From Arsenicibacter rosenii (lineage in GTDB: Bacteria > Bacteroidota > Bacteroidia > Cytophagales > Spirosomataceae): 64,000 bases of DNA. The stretch covers positions 505,076-569,075 of the forward strand of contig NZ_MORL01000002.1 of the NCBI RefSeq assembly GCF_001870735.1. Direction: 5' to 3'. A program made the translations under genes and the position numbers. Positions 6,937-13,884 of the stretch are shown piece after piece (the stretch's first letter is position 1; each line of letters starts with the position of its first letter). Below the pieces are notes generated by a model that ran no database searches, was not told where the DNA came from, and saw only the letters and a program-made list of their open reading frames with translations.

Positions 6937-9570
6937 ATGAACATTGTAGATATCCGCTGCTTCCGGGGACCCAACTACTGGTCGATCCGGCATCCGAAGC
7001 TGGTGGCCATGACCCTTGATCTTGACGAACTTGAACAGTCGCCGACCAACACCATTCCGGGCTTTTACGAGCGCCTGAAAACGTTAATTCCGTCTCTGTA
7101 TGAACACCGTTGTTCAAAAGGGTATCCCGGTGGTTTTTTTGAGCGCGTGCAGGAAGGAACCTGGATGGGCCATGTGATCGAACACATTGCGCTGGCGATT
7201 CAGACGCTGGCCGGTATGGACTGTGGATTCGGCAAAACCCGTGGTACCGGTAAAGAAGGTGTTTATCAGGTTGTGTTTGCGTATGTGCATGAGGAAGCAG
7301 GGCGGTATGCCGCCGAAGCCGCTGTCCGGATTGCCCGGGCCCTGATCGATAACCAGCCTTATGAACTGGCAGATGACATCAACAGGCTTAGACAGCTCTG
7401 TGCGGCCAGCCAGCTTGGCCCCAGTACGCGGGCTATCGTAGACGCCTGTACGGAAAAAAATATTCCGCATATCCGCCTGAGTCATGACTCGTATATACAA
7501 CTGGGTTATGGCGCCCGGCAGAAGCGTATCCGCGCCACGATGACGAGTCAGACGAGTGTGATTGCGGTGGAGCTGGCCTGCGACAAGGCCGAAACCAAGC
7601 GGTTGCTCGATCAGGAAGGCATTCCGGTGCCGCAAGGGGAGATTGTTTATACTCCGGAAGCATTGCACGATGCTCTTAACCGGGTCGGTTTCCCGCTGGT
7701 GGTCAAACCGCTCGACGGCAATCACGGGCGCGGGGTAACGACCTGCATCGAAACCGCTGAGGAAGCAGAACAGGCTTTTCACCGCGCACAGGCCCACAGT
7801 AAGGCTGTGATTGTGGAGCAATTCATCAAAGGCAACGATTACCGCCTGTTGGTCATTGACTATAAACTTCAGGCAGCAGCCCTGCGTATGCCGGCCTCCG
7901 TAACCGGCGACGGCAAACAGACGATCCGCGAGCTGATACAACAGGTAAATGACGACCCACGCCGGGGCGACGACCATGAAAACGTGCTGACGCGGATCGG
8001 GATGGATGATTGTGTAATGGCCTTGTTACGCCGTCAGCATCTGACGCTGGATACCGTACCCGGGCCCGGCCGTGTACTGATGCTGAAGAAAACGGCCAAC
8101 ATCAGTACCGGTGGTACGGCATCAGACGTAACCGACATTGTCCATCCGGCTATGGTGGCTATGGCCGAACGCATTGCACGCCTGATCGGACTGGATATTT
8201 GCGGCATCGACCTGATTGCAGAGGACATCACGCAGGAACCCGCCTGCAATGCGCTGGCAGTCATTGAGGTAAACGCCGCCCCTGGTTTCCGGATGCACAC
8301 CCATCCGTCGGAAGGCAAGGCCCGTCCGGTTGGCAGGGCGGTGGCGAATATGCTGTTTCCCGATAATGAAACAGGCCGGATTCCGGTAATTGCCATTACG
8401 GGTACCAATGGCAAAACCACGACTACCCGGCTGACCGCTCACTTGTTCCGTCAGAGTAACAGAAAGGTTGGTTATACAACAACAGACGGGGTGTATATCG
8501 GTCAGCAGTGTATTGAACAGGGCGACTGTACCGGACCGGGCAGTACCCGTAAGGTCTTGCAGGATCCTTCGGTAGAGGTAGCGGTGCTGGAGTGTGCGCG
8601 GGGTGGCTTGCTGCGGTCAGGACTTGCGTTCGATCAGTGCGATGTCGCTGTTGTGACGAACGTTGCCGCTGACCATCTGGGGCTAAATAATATCAACACG
8701 CTCGAAGACATGGCGCATGTCAAACGTGTGGTGCCCGAAACGGTGAAACCGGACGGGTATGCGGTGCTGAACGCCGATAACGAGTACACGTACCGGATGC
8801 AGGAGCGGTTGCGGTGCCGGATTGCGCTGTTCAGTACGCAGCCGGACAATCCGCTTATCGAACAGCATTGCGCAACCGGCGGTCTGGCGGCGGTTATTGA
8901 CCGGGGCTTTGTGGCTGTTCGTCAGGGCGATCAGCTAACACAGCTGATCGAGCTGACGGCGGTACCGCTGTCGTTCAACGGCAAAGCTGTGTTTATGATT
9001 GAGAATATACTGGCGGCAACCTTGGCAGGATATTGTCAGGGGCTGACGGCGGAAGACATTGCCGAAGGGCTGCGGACGTTTATCCCGTCGGGGACGAATA
9101 CGCCTGGCCGCATGAACCTGTTTCCGTTTAATGATTTTTCGGTACTCATTGACTACGCTCATAATCCGCACGGATTGCAGGCGCTCGGGCAGTATATCCG
9201 GCAGGTTGAGTCAACGCACAAGGTAGGCATCATTACCGGTGTCGGCGACCGGCGCGACGACGATATTCTGGCGTTAGGGCAGATTGCGGCGACTCTTTTC
9301 GATGAGATTATTATCCGTCTGGATGAAGACCGGCGGGGGCGCTCGCCGGAGGAGTTAATCGCCGTACTGACCGACGGAATCCGGTTGGGCGATGAGCGAA
9401 AACCGATCCGGTGTATCCCGGACGAACTGGAAGCCTTAAGCTATGCCATCCGGCATGCCCGTTCGGGGAGTTTGATTGTCCACCTGACCGAAAAAGTGAA
9501 GCGGGCCATTGAGGTGGTTGTGCAGGCAAGGGCCCAGGAAGAAGCCTATGGTTTGGTCAGGACGGTTTAG
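6937..9570 (+). CDS. cphA: Cyanophycin synthetase
   Basis: An 877-residue enzyme that polymerises aspartate and arginine into cyanophycin with ATP. The N-terminal domain (about 1-160) starts MNIVDIRCFRGPNYWS and contains GTWMGHVIEHIALAIQ. An ATP-grasp domain follows (about 200-480) with VVKPLDGNHGRGV at 255-267 and EVNAAPGFRMH. The Mur-ligase-like domain carries the P-loop GTNGKTTTTR from residue 489, ECARGGLLRSGLAF and VLIDYAHNPHGL. Both active sites look intact, so this is the CphA1 type. The ATG at 6937 is preferred to the upstream in-frame codons because the conserved N-terminus begins there. A 16-bp hairpin follows the stop. Confidence 0.96.
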   Translation: MNIVDIRCFRGPNYWSIRHPKLVAMTLDLDELEQSPTNTIPGFYERLKTLIPSLYEHRCSKGYPGGFFERVQEGTWMGHVIEHIALAIQTLAGMDCGFGKTRGTGKEGVYQVVFAYVHEEAGRYAAEAAVRIARALIDNQPYELADDINRLRQLCAASQLGPSTRAIVDACTEKNIPHIRLSHDSYIQLGYGARQKRIRATMTSQTSVIAVELACDKAETKRLLDQEGIPVPQGEIVYTPEALHDALNRVGFPLVVKPLDGNHGRGVTTCIETAEEAEQAFHRAQAHSKAVIVEQFIKGNDYRLLVIDYKLQAAALRMPASVTGDGKQTIRELIQQVNDDPRRGDDHENVLTRIGMDDCVMALLRRQHLTLDTVPGPGRVLMLKKTANISTGGTASDVTDIVHPAMVAMAERIARLIGLDICGIDLIAEDITQEPACNALAVIEVNAAPGFRMHTHPSEGKARPVGRAVANMLFPDNETGRIPVIAITGTNGKTTTTRLTAHLFRQSNRKVGYTTTDGVYIGQQCIEQGDCTGPGSTRKVLQDPSVEVAVLECARGGLLRSGLAFDQCDVAVVTNVAADHLGLNNINTLEDMAHVKRVVPETVKPDGYAVLNADNEYTYRMQERLRCRIALFSTQPDNPLIEQHCATGGLAAVIDRGFVAVRQGDQLTQLIELTAVPLSFNGKAVFMIENILAATLAGYCQGLTAEDIAEGLRTFIPSGTNTPGRMNLFPFNDFSVLIDYAHNPHGLQALGQYIRQVESTHKVGIITGVGDRRDDDILALGQIAATLFDEIIIRLDEDRRGRSPEELIAVLTDGIRLGDERKPIRCIPDELEALSYAIRHARSGSLIVHLTEKVKRAIEVVVQARAQEEAYGLVRTV

Positions 9571-9583
9571 AAAACGGATACAA

Positions 9584-9618
9584 AAAACGGCAGGCTCCGC
9601 GACGGAGCCTGCCGTTTT
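9584..9618. terminator. Bidirectional terminator after cphA
   Basis: A perfect 16-bp stem (AAAACGGCAGGCTCCG, loop CGA, then its complement) lies between cphA (plus) and the convergent receiver-like gene (minus). Runs of A and T on both sides allow termination in either direction. Confidence 0.85.
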
Positions 9619-9632
9619 CCGAATCAGATACC

Positions 9633-9950
9633 TCAGGCTGCTACATGCGGATTTTGCCGCATTTTATGATAGGTGGCAATCGCGCCTAACATAAGTACCG
9701 GAATATGACGAAAACGTGAATCTGCTTTCAATTCCTTGAGGCTCGAAAAGGTATCAGAATTTGTATGATATTGATCCAGGAAGATTAACTGGGGCCACTG
9801 CGCAGCAGGCTGGCTGAGAAGGGCTTTCATCATGCACGTATAGGTCGGTTGCATAATGAGTTCGTGTGCCGGATATTGAGCTTGTAATTGTTGGCGTAAG
9901 GTATTGATTTCTTGACGGTTTCTGTTCGTCACAACCACTATTTTACTCAT
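9633..9950 (-). CDS. Degenerate response-regulator receiver-like protein
   Basis: A 105-residue protein starting MSKIVVVTNRNRQEINTLR. It has the beta-strand pattern of a CheY-like receiver: IVVVTNR in strand 1 without the usual acidic pair, LIFLDQYHTNSD in strand 3 with a possible phospho-acceptor Asp, and HIPVLMLGA in strand 4. The strand-4 Thr/Ser is replaced by Gly, and the protein stops before the strand-5 Lys. It is shorter than a standard receiver (about 120). Phosphotransfer is therefore doubtful, and it may be a signalling decoy or a decaying gene. No histidine kinase is nearby. Confidence 0.6.
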   Translation of the reverse strand: MSKIVVVTNRNRQEINTLRQQLQAQYPAHELIMQPTYTCMMKALLSQPAAQWPQLIFLDQYHTNSDTFSSLKELKADSRFRHIPVLMLGAIATYHKMRQNPHVAA

Positions 9951-10060
9951 TGATTTGATGCAGGATACGGAGTCTGTAAAATCTTTTATAAAGATAGGGG
10001 AAATAGCCGTCAAAAACGAACAATCCGGAGAAAAGATGAGGGAATGGGATTATTTGTAAT

Positions 10061-10101
10061 AAAACGTGTATGGACACGAATCGTATCCATACACTCGTTT
10101 T
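10061..10101. terminator. Terminator downstream of thiolase gene
   Basis: AAAACG-TGTATGGA (10061-10074) pairs with TCCATACA...CGTTTT (10086-10101) with a 2-nt bulge; an inner ACG/CGT extends the stem. It lies between the 3' end of the thiolase gene (10136, minus) and the start of the receiver-like gene. Confidence 0.75.
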
Positions 10102-10135
10102 ATACTATTCAAATATAGCATACCGGATCGACCGG

Positions 10136-11344
10136 CTAGTATACGCGCTCAAAAATGGTAGCAATGCCCATGCCGCCACCGATGCAGAGCGTCGATAGAC
10201 CGACCTGTTTGCCCGTACGTTCGAGTTCGTCGAGGAGGGTAGCAGAAATAATGGCACCGGTAGCACCGAGCGGATGACCAAGGGCTATAGAGCCGCCGTT
10301 GACATTTACCTTGCTGTGGTCGACACCGAAAACGTCCATAAACAACATCGGAATAGCGGCAAAAGCTTCGTTCACCTCAAACAGGTCGATGTCGCTGATG
10401 CGCATACCGGCTTTTTTGAGCACTTTCTGCGTGGCCGGAATCGGGCCGGTAAGCATGATGGTAGGCTCGGAGCCAACCACCGCAAAGGCCTTGATCCGGG
10501 CGCGTGGCGTTAAACCGGCCTGTTCGCCAAATGCCCGACTGCCAATCAGCAGCCCGGCCGCTCCATCGACAATCTGTGAGGAGTTACCGGCGTGGTGTAC
10601 GTGGTTAATTTGGGCCAGTCCGGCATATTTCAGCAGGGCGAGCGCATCCATTCCCATTTTTCCCATGTTGGCAAACGCCGGTTTCAGGGCAGACAGGCTT
10701 TCGACGGTCGTGCCGGACCGGACGCCTTCGTCACGGTCCAGTACAGGAATACCAATGGAATCTTTGAGCGGGACCAGGGTACGGGCAAAGCGGTTGTCCT
10801 GTTGCGCTGCCACCGCCCGCCGGTACGATTCAGCGGCAAACGTATCGACATCCTGACGGCTGTACCCTTGTTGGGTGGCAATCAGGTCGGCCGAGATACC
10901 TTGAGGAACAATGTTATGGCGGGCGACAATCTGCGGATTCATGAACAGCGCGCCGCCGTCGGAGCCCATCGGCACCCGCGACATCGATTCTACGCCACCC
11001 GCAACCACGGCGTCGACCTGGCCCGACATCACATAGGCGGCTGCCATATTAATAGCCTCAAGGCCCGACGAGCAAAAGCGGTTGAGCTGTACTCCCGCTA
11101 CCGACTCGGCGTAACCGGCCTCCAGCACGGCGGTCCGGGCAATATCAGCGCCCTGTTCGCCGATGGGGGTTACGCAGCCCATAATCACGTCATCGACCAA
11201 TGAGGTGTCGAGAGTATTTCGGTCGCGGAGTGATTGTAACACGCTGGTCAGCAGCTGAATGGGCTGAATGTCGTGTAAGGCCCCGTCGCTTTTGCCACGG
11301 CCACGCGGTGTCCGGACGGCGTCAAAAATAAATGCATCTGCCAT
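10136..11344 (-). CDS. Acetyl-CoA C-acyltransferase (thiolase)
   Basis: A 402-residue thiolase that either cleaves 3-ketoacyl-CoA in beta-oxidation or condenses acyl-CoAs. The nucleophile is Cys91 in [16 protein letters not shown]. The second active-site pair is His357 in [15 protein letters not shown] and Cys387 in [22 protein letters not shown] is also conserved. Length is normal and the fold looks complete. No beta-oxidation partner is adjacent, so the direction (fadA-like or atoB-like) cannot be chosen from context. It is followed by a terminator. Confidence 0.95.
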   Translation of the reverse strand: MADAFIFDAVRTPRGRGKSDGALHDIQPIQLLTSVLQSLRDRNTLDTSLVDDVIMGCVTPIGEQGADIARTAVLEAGYAESVAGVQLNRFCSSGLEAINMAAAYVMSGQVDAVVAGGVESMSRVPMGSDGGALFMNPQIVARHNIVPQGISADLIATQQGYSRQDVDTFAAESYRRAVAAQQDNRFARTLVPLKDSIGIPVLDRDEGVRSGTTVESLSALKPAFANMGKMGMDALALLKYAGLAQINHVHHAGNSSQIVDGAAGLLIGSRAFGEQAGLTPRARIKAFAVVGSEPTIMLTGPIPATQKVLKKAGMRISDIDLFEVNEAFAAIPMLFMDVFGVDHSKVNVNGGSIALGHPLGATGAIISATLLDELERTGKQVGLSTLCIGGGMGIATIFERVY

Positions 11345-11352
11345 AAATACGT

Positions 11353-11739
11353 CTATGCTGCGCGGGCAATCTGAAAGTCTGCTACAGGAGCCACGAATAT
11401 ATATGCTTTTTTAACAGGTACTCCATAAAAATCAATATCGGTTTCTAACCAGCCCATATCACTGCTCATACTCATAAATGAATCCTTTGGCATAAGCGAG
11501 TTATCCATCATTTTGATAGCGGCGAGGTTGGCTAATTCATCCTTCGATAAGGTACTTTGCACTTCGCTAACTAAAAAACGTAGTGTTTCAACAGATGCAT
11601 AATCAATCCAGGGAGCAGCCACCAACAGATCCCAGGCAATTGTATCTTCTGGTAACACTAATGCAAATAGGGTAAAATCTCCCTTTTGTGCCGCAAGTCT
11701 GCCGGCAAGTTGTCCTAACTTTTTCACCATCTCTTTCAT
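11353..11739 (-). CDS. Unrecognised 128-residue partner of HEPN protein
   Basis: Opens [15 protein letters not shown] and contains [23 protein letters not shown], then a helix and [15 protein letters not shown]. No signal peptide or membrane segment, so cytoplasmic. Its ATG overlaps the stop of the upstream HEPN gene by 4 bp (ATGA), so the two are probably translationally coupled. I recognise no family. HEPN genes are often paired with an antitoxin or nucleotidyltransferase, but no nucleotidyltransferase motif (GSxAxG) is present. The stop lies 8 bp before the thiolase start. Confidence 0.65.
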   Translation of the reverse strand: MKEMVKKLGQLAGRLAAQKGDFTLFALVLPEDTIAWDLLVAAPWIDYASVETLRFLVSEVQSTLSKDELANLAAIKMMDNSLMPKDSFMSMSSDMGWLETDIDFYGVPVKKAYIFVAPVADFQIARAA

Positions 11740-12131
11740 AGTTTTCTCAGTAGGATTTGAACTGCCTCAATCATTGTGCGGGCAGATTGTTGTGTTTGTG
11801 TGCCAATTCTTGAATGACGAAATTCAGGCCTCCATAAACTAACCAGTGACCACTCCGTAAATAGCTCTCGCTGGATCATTGCCTGTCTGCCGGATAGCTT
11901 TAGCAACAGGGTCAAATCATGCGTCCTGAAACTTTGCAGACCGTTAAATTCATTATTTGTCTCCGGAAAACCATCCCAATGTAATGATATGCAGATGCGA
12001 TATTTTAGTTTAAGTTCGAGCGCATAGCCACACAAGTAAGCAGCGCTGTCATAGCGATGATTATCGAGCAATAACCTCGCATCCTGCAAGCGTGCCGTTG
12101 CAATGCGTTTAAGTTCAGATTTAAGCAGCAT
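11736..12131 (-). CDS. HEPN-domain protein
   Basis: A 131-residue helical protein. Residues 1-45 (ATARLQDARLLLDNHRYDSA, then AYLCGYALELKLKY) are the typical HEPN opening, seen in RNases of toxin-antitoxin and defence systems and in non-catalytic binding proteins. An Rx4H motif, the signature of active HEPN RNases, is present as Arg101 to His106 in RPEFRHSRIG, although it sits after helix 3 in a basic segment. It is the first gene of a two-gene unit, overlapping the next by 4 bp. RNase activity is inferred only. Confidence 0.75.
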   Translation of the reverse strand: MLLKSELKRIATARLQDARLLLDNHRYDSAAYLCGYALELKLKYRICISLHWDGFPETNNEFNGLQSFRTHDLTLLLKLSGRQAMIQRELFTEWSLVSLWRPEFRHSRIGTQTQQSARTMIEAVQILLRKL

Positions 12132-12177
12132 GTACGATGGGGGAATCCGAATGGTAATCTAAACAAAAATACAAAAA

Positions 12178-13089
12178 TTACCTCAGCAAATCCTGAAGCG
12201 CATCGGTCAGGTTCGGGAAGCCATAGCGGAAGGTGGTTTCTTCCTTAATGCGTTTGTTAAGAACATTGCTGCTGCCCAGTACGGCGATGGCCATTTCGCC
12301 GAATAGCAGCTTAATGCCAAAGGCCGGAATGTTGGGCATAAACAACGGTTTGTGCAGGATACCGGCAATCTGTTTCGTCAGCGATTCATTCGTTACCGGT
12401 CCGGGGGCGACGCCGTTATAGACACCCTGCCAGCTGCTGTCCTCCAGCGCCTGCATGTACATCCGGCAAATGTCATCCACGTGAATCCACGACATATACT
12501 GCTGTCCGGAACCCAGCGGCGCTCCCACGCCGAGCTTGATCGGCTGGGCGATTTTAGGCAGGGCGCCGCCTTCCATGGTCAGCACCACGCCCGTCCGGAT
12601 TTTGACGGTCCGGATGCCGAGGGCGGCCACCTGGTCGGCGGAGCGCTCCCATAGGCGCACTACCTGTGCCATAAAGTCGGTGCCTGCCGGACTGGTTTCG
12701 ACCTGCGGCCGGTCGCCCGAATCGCCACCGTAATAGCCGATTGCCGATGAGGAGACAAAGGCTTTGACGTGGTGTTTGTGGCTGGCCAGTGCTGTTGCCA
12801 GCAGGGCTGTCGATTGCGTACGGCTTTCGATGATTTCCTGTTTGCGGGCGTCGGTCCAGCGTTCATCGGCAATACCGGCTCCGGCCAGGTGGATGATGTA
12901 ATCAGCTGTTTCGATGGCTTTCGGATCGATGATACCCTTTTTGATATCCCAGGTATATACCGTTACGCCCGGAACCGGTTTGGCTGAGCGGCTGAGCAGG
13001 CTCACGGCATAGCCTTTTTCCTGAAGCAGTTGGGTTAAGCGGCGGCCGATGGTGCCGGTGCCACCGGTTAAAAGTACGGTTTGCGACAT
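12178..13089 (-). CDS. TIGR01777 family NAD-dependent epimerase/dehydratase-like protein
   Basis: A 303-residue short-chain-dehydrogenase-type protein. The nucleotide-binding motif is VLLTGGTGTIGRRLTQLL at the N-terminus, followed by YIIHLAGAGIADERWTDARKQ and VSSSAIGYYGG, and by SWIHVDDICRMYMQALED. This set is characteristic of the TIGR01777/YfcH family. Homologues are sometimes labelled SulA-like division inhibitors, which the sequence does not support. The substrate is unknown. It is monocistronic by spacing, with a 46-bp gap to the HEPN gene downstream. Confidence 0.9.
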   Translation of the reverse strand: MSQTVLLTGGTGTIGRRLTQLLQEKGYAVSLLSRSAKPVPGVTVYTWDIKKGIIDPKAIETADYIIHLAGAGIADERWTDARKQEIIESRTQSTALLATALASHKHHVKAFVSSSAIGYYGGDSGDRPQVETSPAGTDFMAQVVRLWERSADQVAALGIRTVKIRTGVVLTMEGGALPKIAQPIKLGVGAPLGSGQQYMSWIHVDDICRMYMQALEDSSWQGVYNGVAPGPVTNESLTKQIAGILHKPLFMPNIPAFGIKLLFGEMAIAVLGSSNVLNKRIKEETTFRYGFPNLTDALQDLLR

Positions 13090-13203
13090 AAAGCATTGCG
13101 GTTGTCAGTAGTAAGACTAACTAACGGGTAGCGGGAGTTGTTTTAGCACAAAGAAGCTACAACAGAACCGATGTCGGGTTTATAAATCGGGTTGAATTCT
13201 TGA

Positions 13204-13230
13204 TTGCACAGTTTATTTATGTTTACTTTG
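13204..13230 (+). promoter_or_regulatory. Candidate promoter of toxin-antitoxin operon
   Basis: TTG at 13204-13206 and TTACTTTG at 13223-13230 (one mismatch to TAnnTTTG), 16 bp apart, end 31 bp before the antitoxin ATG. The spacing is slightly short for the consensus. Confidence 0.3.
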
Positions 13231-13261
13231 AATAGGTAAGAATGGCTTTGTGTACCAGACT

Positions 13262-13498
13262 ATGAGACAAATAACACTCAATATACCCGATAGTGAATTC
13301 CCCTTTTTTATGAAGTTAGTTAACTCTCTTCCATTCGTTCAGGTCGCTGATCCTGAACAATTAGATATGAAGCTGACCTCATCGCAACGAGAAACGTGGC
13401 AGCTGATCAAAAACGGGTTTGATGAATTTAAGGAGGTGAAACAAGGTAAGCGCCGTGCACGTCCTGTTCAGGATTTACTTGATGATTTAGAAGATTGA
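13262..13498 (+). CDS. Type II antitoxin-like protein
   Basis: A 78-residue acidic protein beginning MRQITLNIPDSEFPFFMKL. The short beta-strand start followed by helices, and the charged tail ending in PVQDLLDDLED, resemble small antitoxins of RelB-like pairs found in Bacteroidota. The ATG at 13262 is preferred to an upstream in-frame GTG. It ends 2 bp before the toxin ATG, so the pair forms one operon with antitoxin first. The DNA-binding fold cannot be assigned with certainty. Confidence 0.7.
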   Translation: MRQITLNIPDSEFPFFMKLVNSLPFVQVADPEQLDMKLTSSQRETWQLIKNGFDEFKEVKQGKRRARPVQDLLDDLED

Positions 13499-13500
13499 CA

Positions 13501-13833
13501 ATGGTACAGATTTATACCATTGAGAACTTTGACAGGGAATTTAAGCGGCTTGCGAAAAAGTATGCTTCGCTGAAAAGTGATCTGAAAGTATTGATTGAAA
13601 AGCTACAGGAAGAACCTGCGCATGGTATATCTTTGGGAAGCAACACGTACAAAATACGCCTTGCTATTGCATCAAAGAATAGAGGGAAAAGCGGAGGAGC
13701 AAGAGTAATTACCTACTTTGTAAATCAGGATAACGAAGTTTTTTTACTTTCCATTTATGATAAATCTGAGCGGGCTGATATTCCTGATAGCGTATTGCAA
13801 GAGCTGATTCAGGAAGTTCTATCATCTAAGTAA
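13501..13833 (+). CDS. RelE/ParE-superfamily toxin (mRNA interferase-like)
   Basis: A 110-residue basic protein. ENFDREFKRLAKKYASLKSDL at the N-terminus, YKIRLAIASKNRGKSGGARVI in the central sheet, and FLLSIYDKSERADI near the end are typical of the RelE/YafQ/HigB fold. The R..K.G.ARV segment carries the conserved basic residues. A TTG two codons upstream is ignored in favour of the ATG at 13501. It follows the antitoxin by 2 bp and is followed by a terminator, so the module is self-contained. Confidence 0.82.
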   Translation: MVQIYTIENFDREFKRLAKKYASLKSDLKVLIEKLQEEPAHGISLGSNTYKIRLAIASKNRGKSGGARVITYFVNQDNEVFLLSIYDKSERADIPDSVLQELIQEVLSSK

Positions 13834-13853
13834 GAGCAACCAGACAACATAAA

Positions 13854-13881
13854 AAAAGCGAGCCCGTATGAGCTCGCTTTT
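13854..13881. terminator. Bidirectional terminator between toxin and TonB receptor genes
   Basis: AAAAGCGAGC (13854-13863) pairs with GCTCGCTTTT (13872-13881) over an 8-nt loop, with A-run and T-run flanks. It lies between two convergent genes. Confidence 0.8.
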
Positions 13882-13884
13882 CTG

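Noticed and set aside
12178-13089. SulA-type cell-division inhibitor
   Set aside because: The sequence is a nucleotide-binding short-chain dehydrogenase of the TIGR01777 family; the SulA label is a known misannotation.
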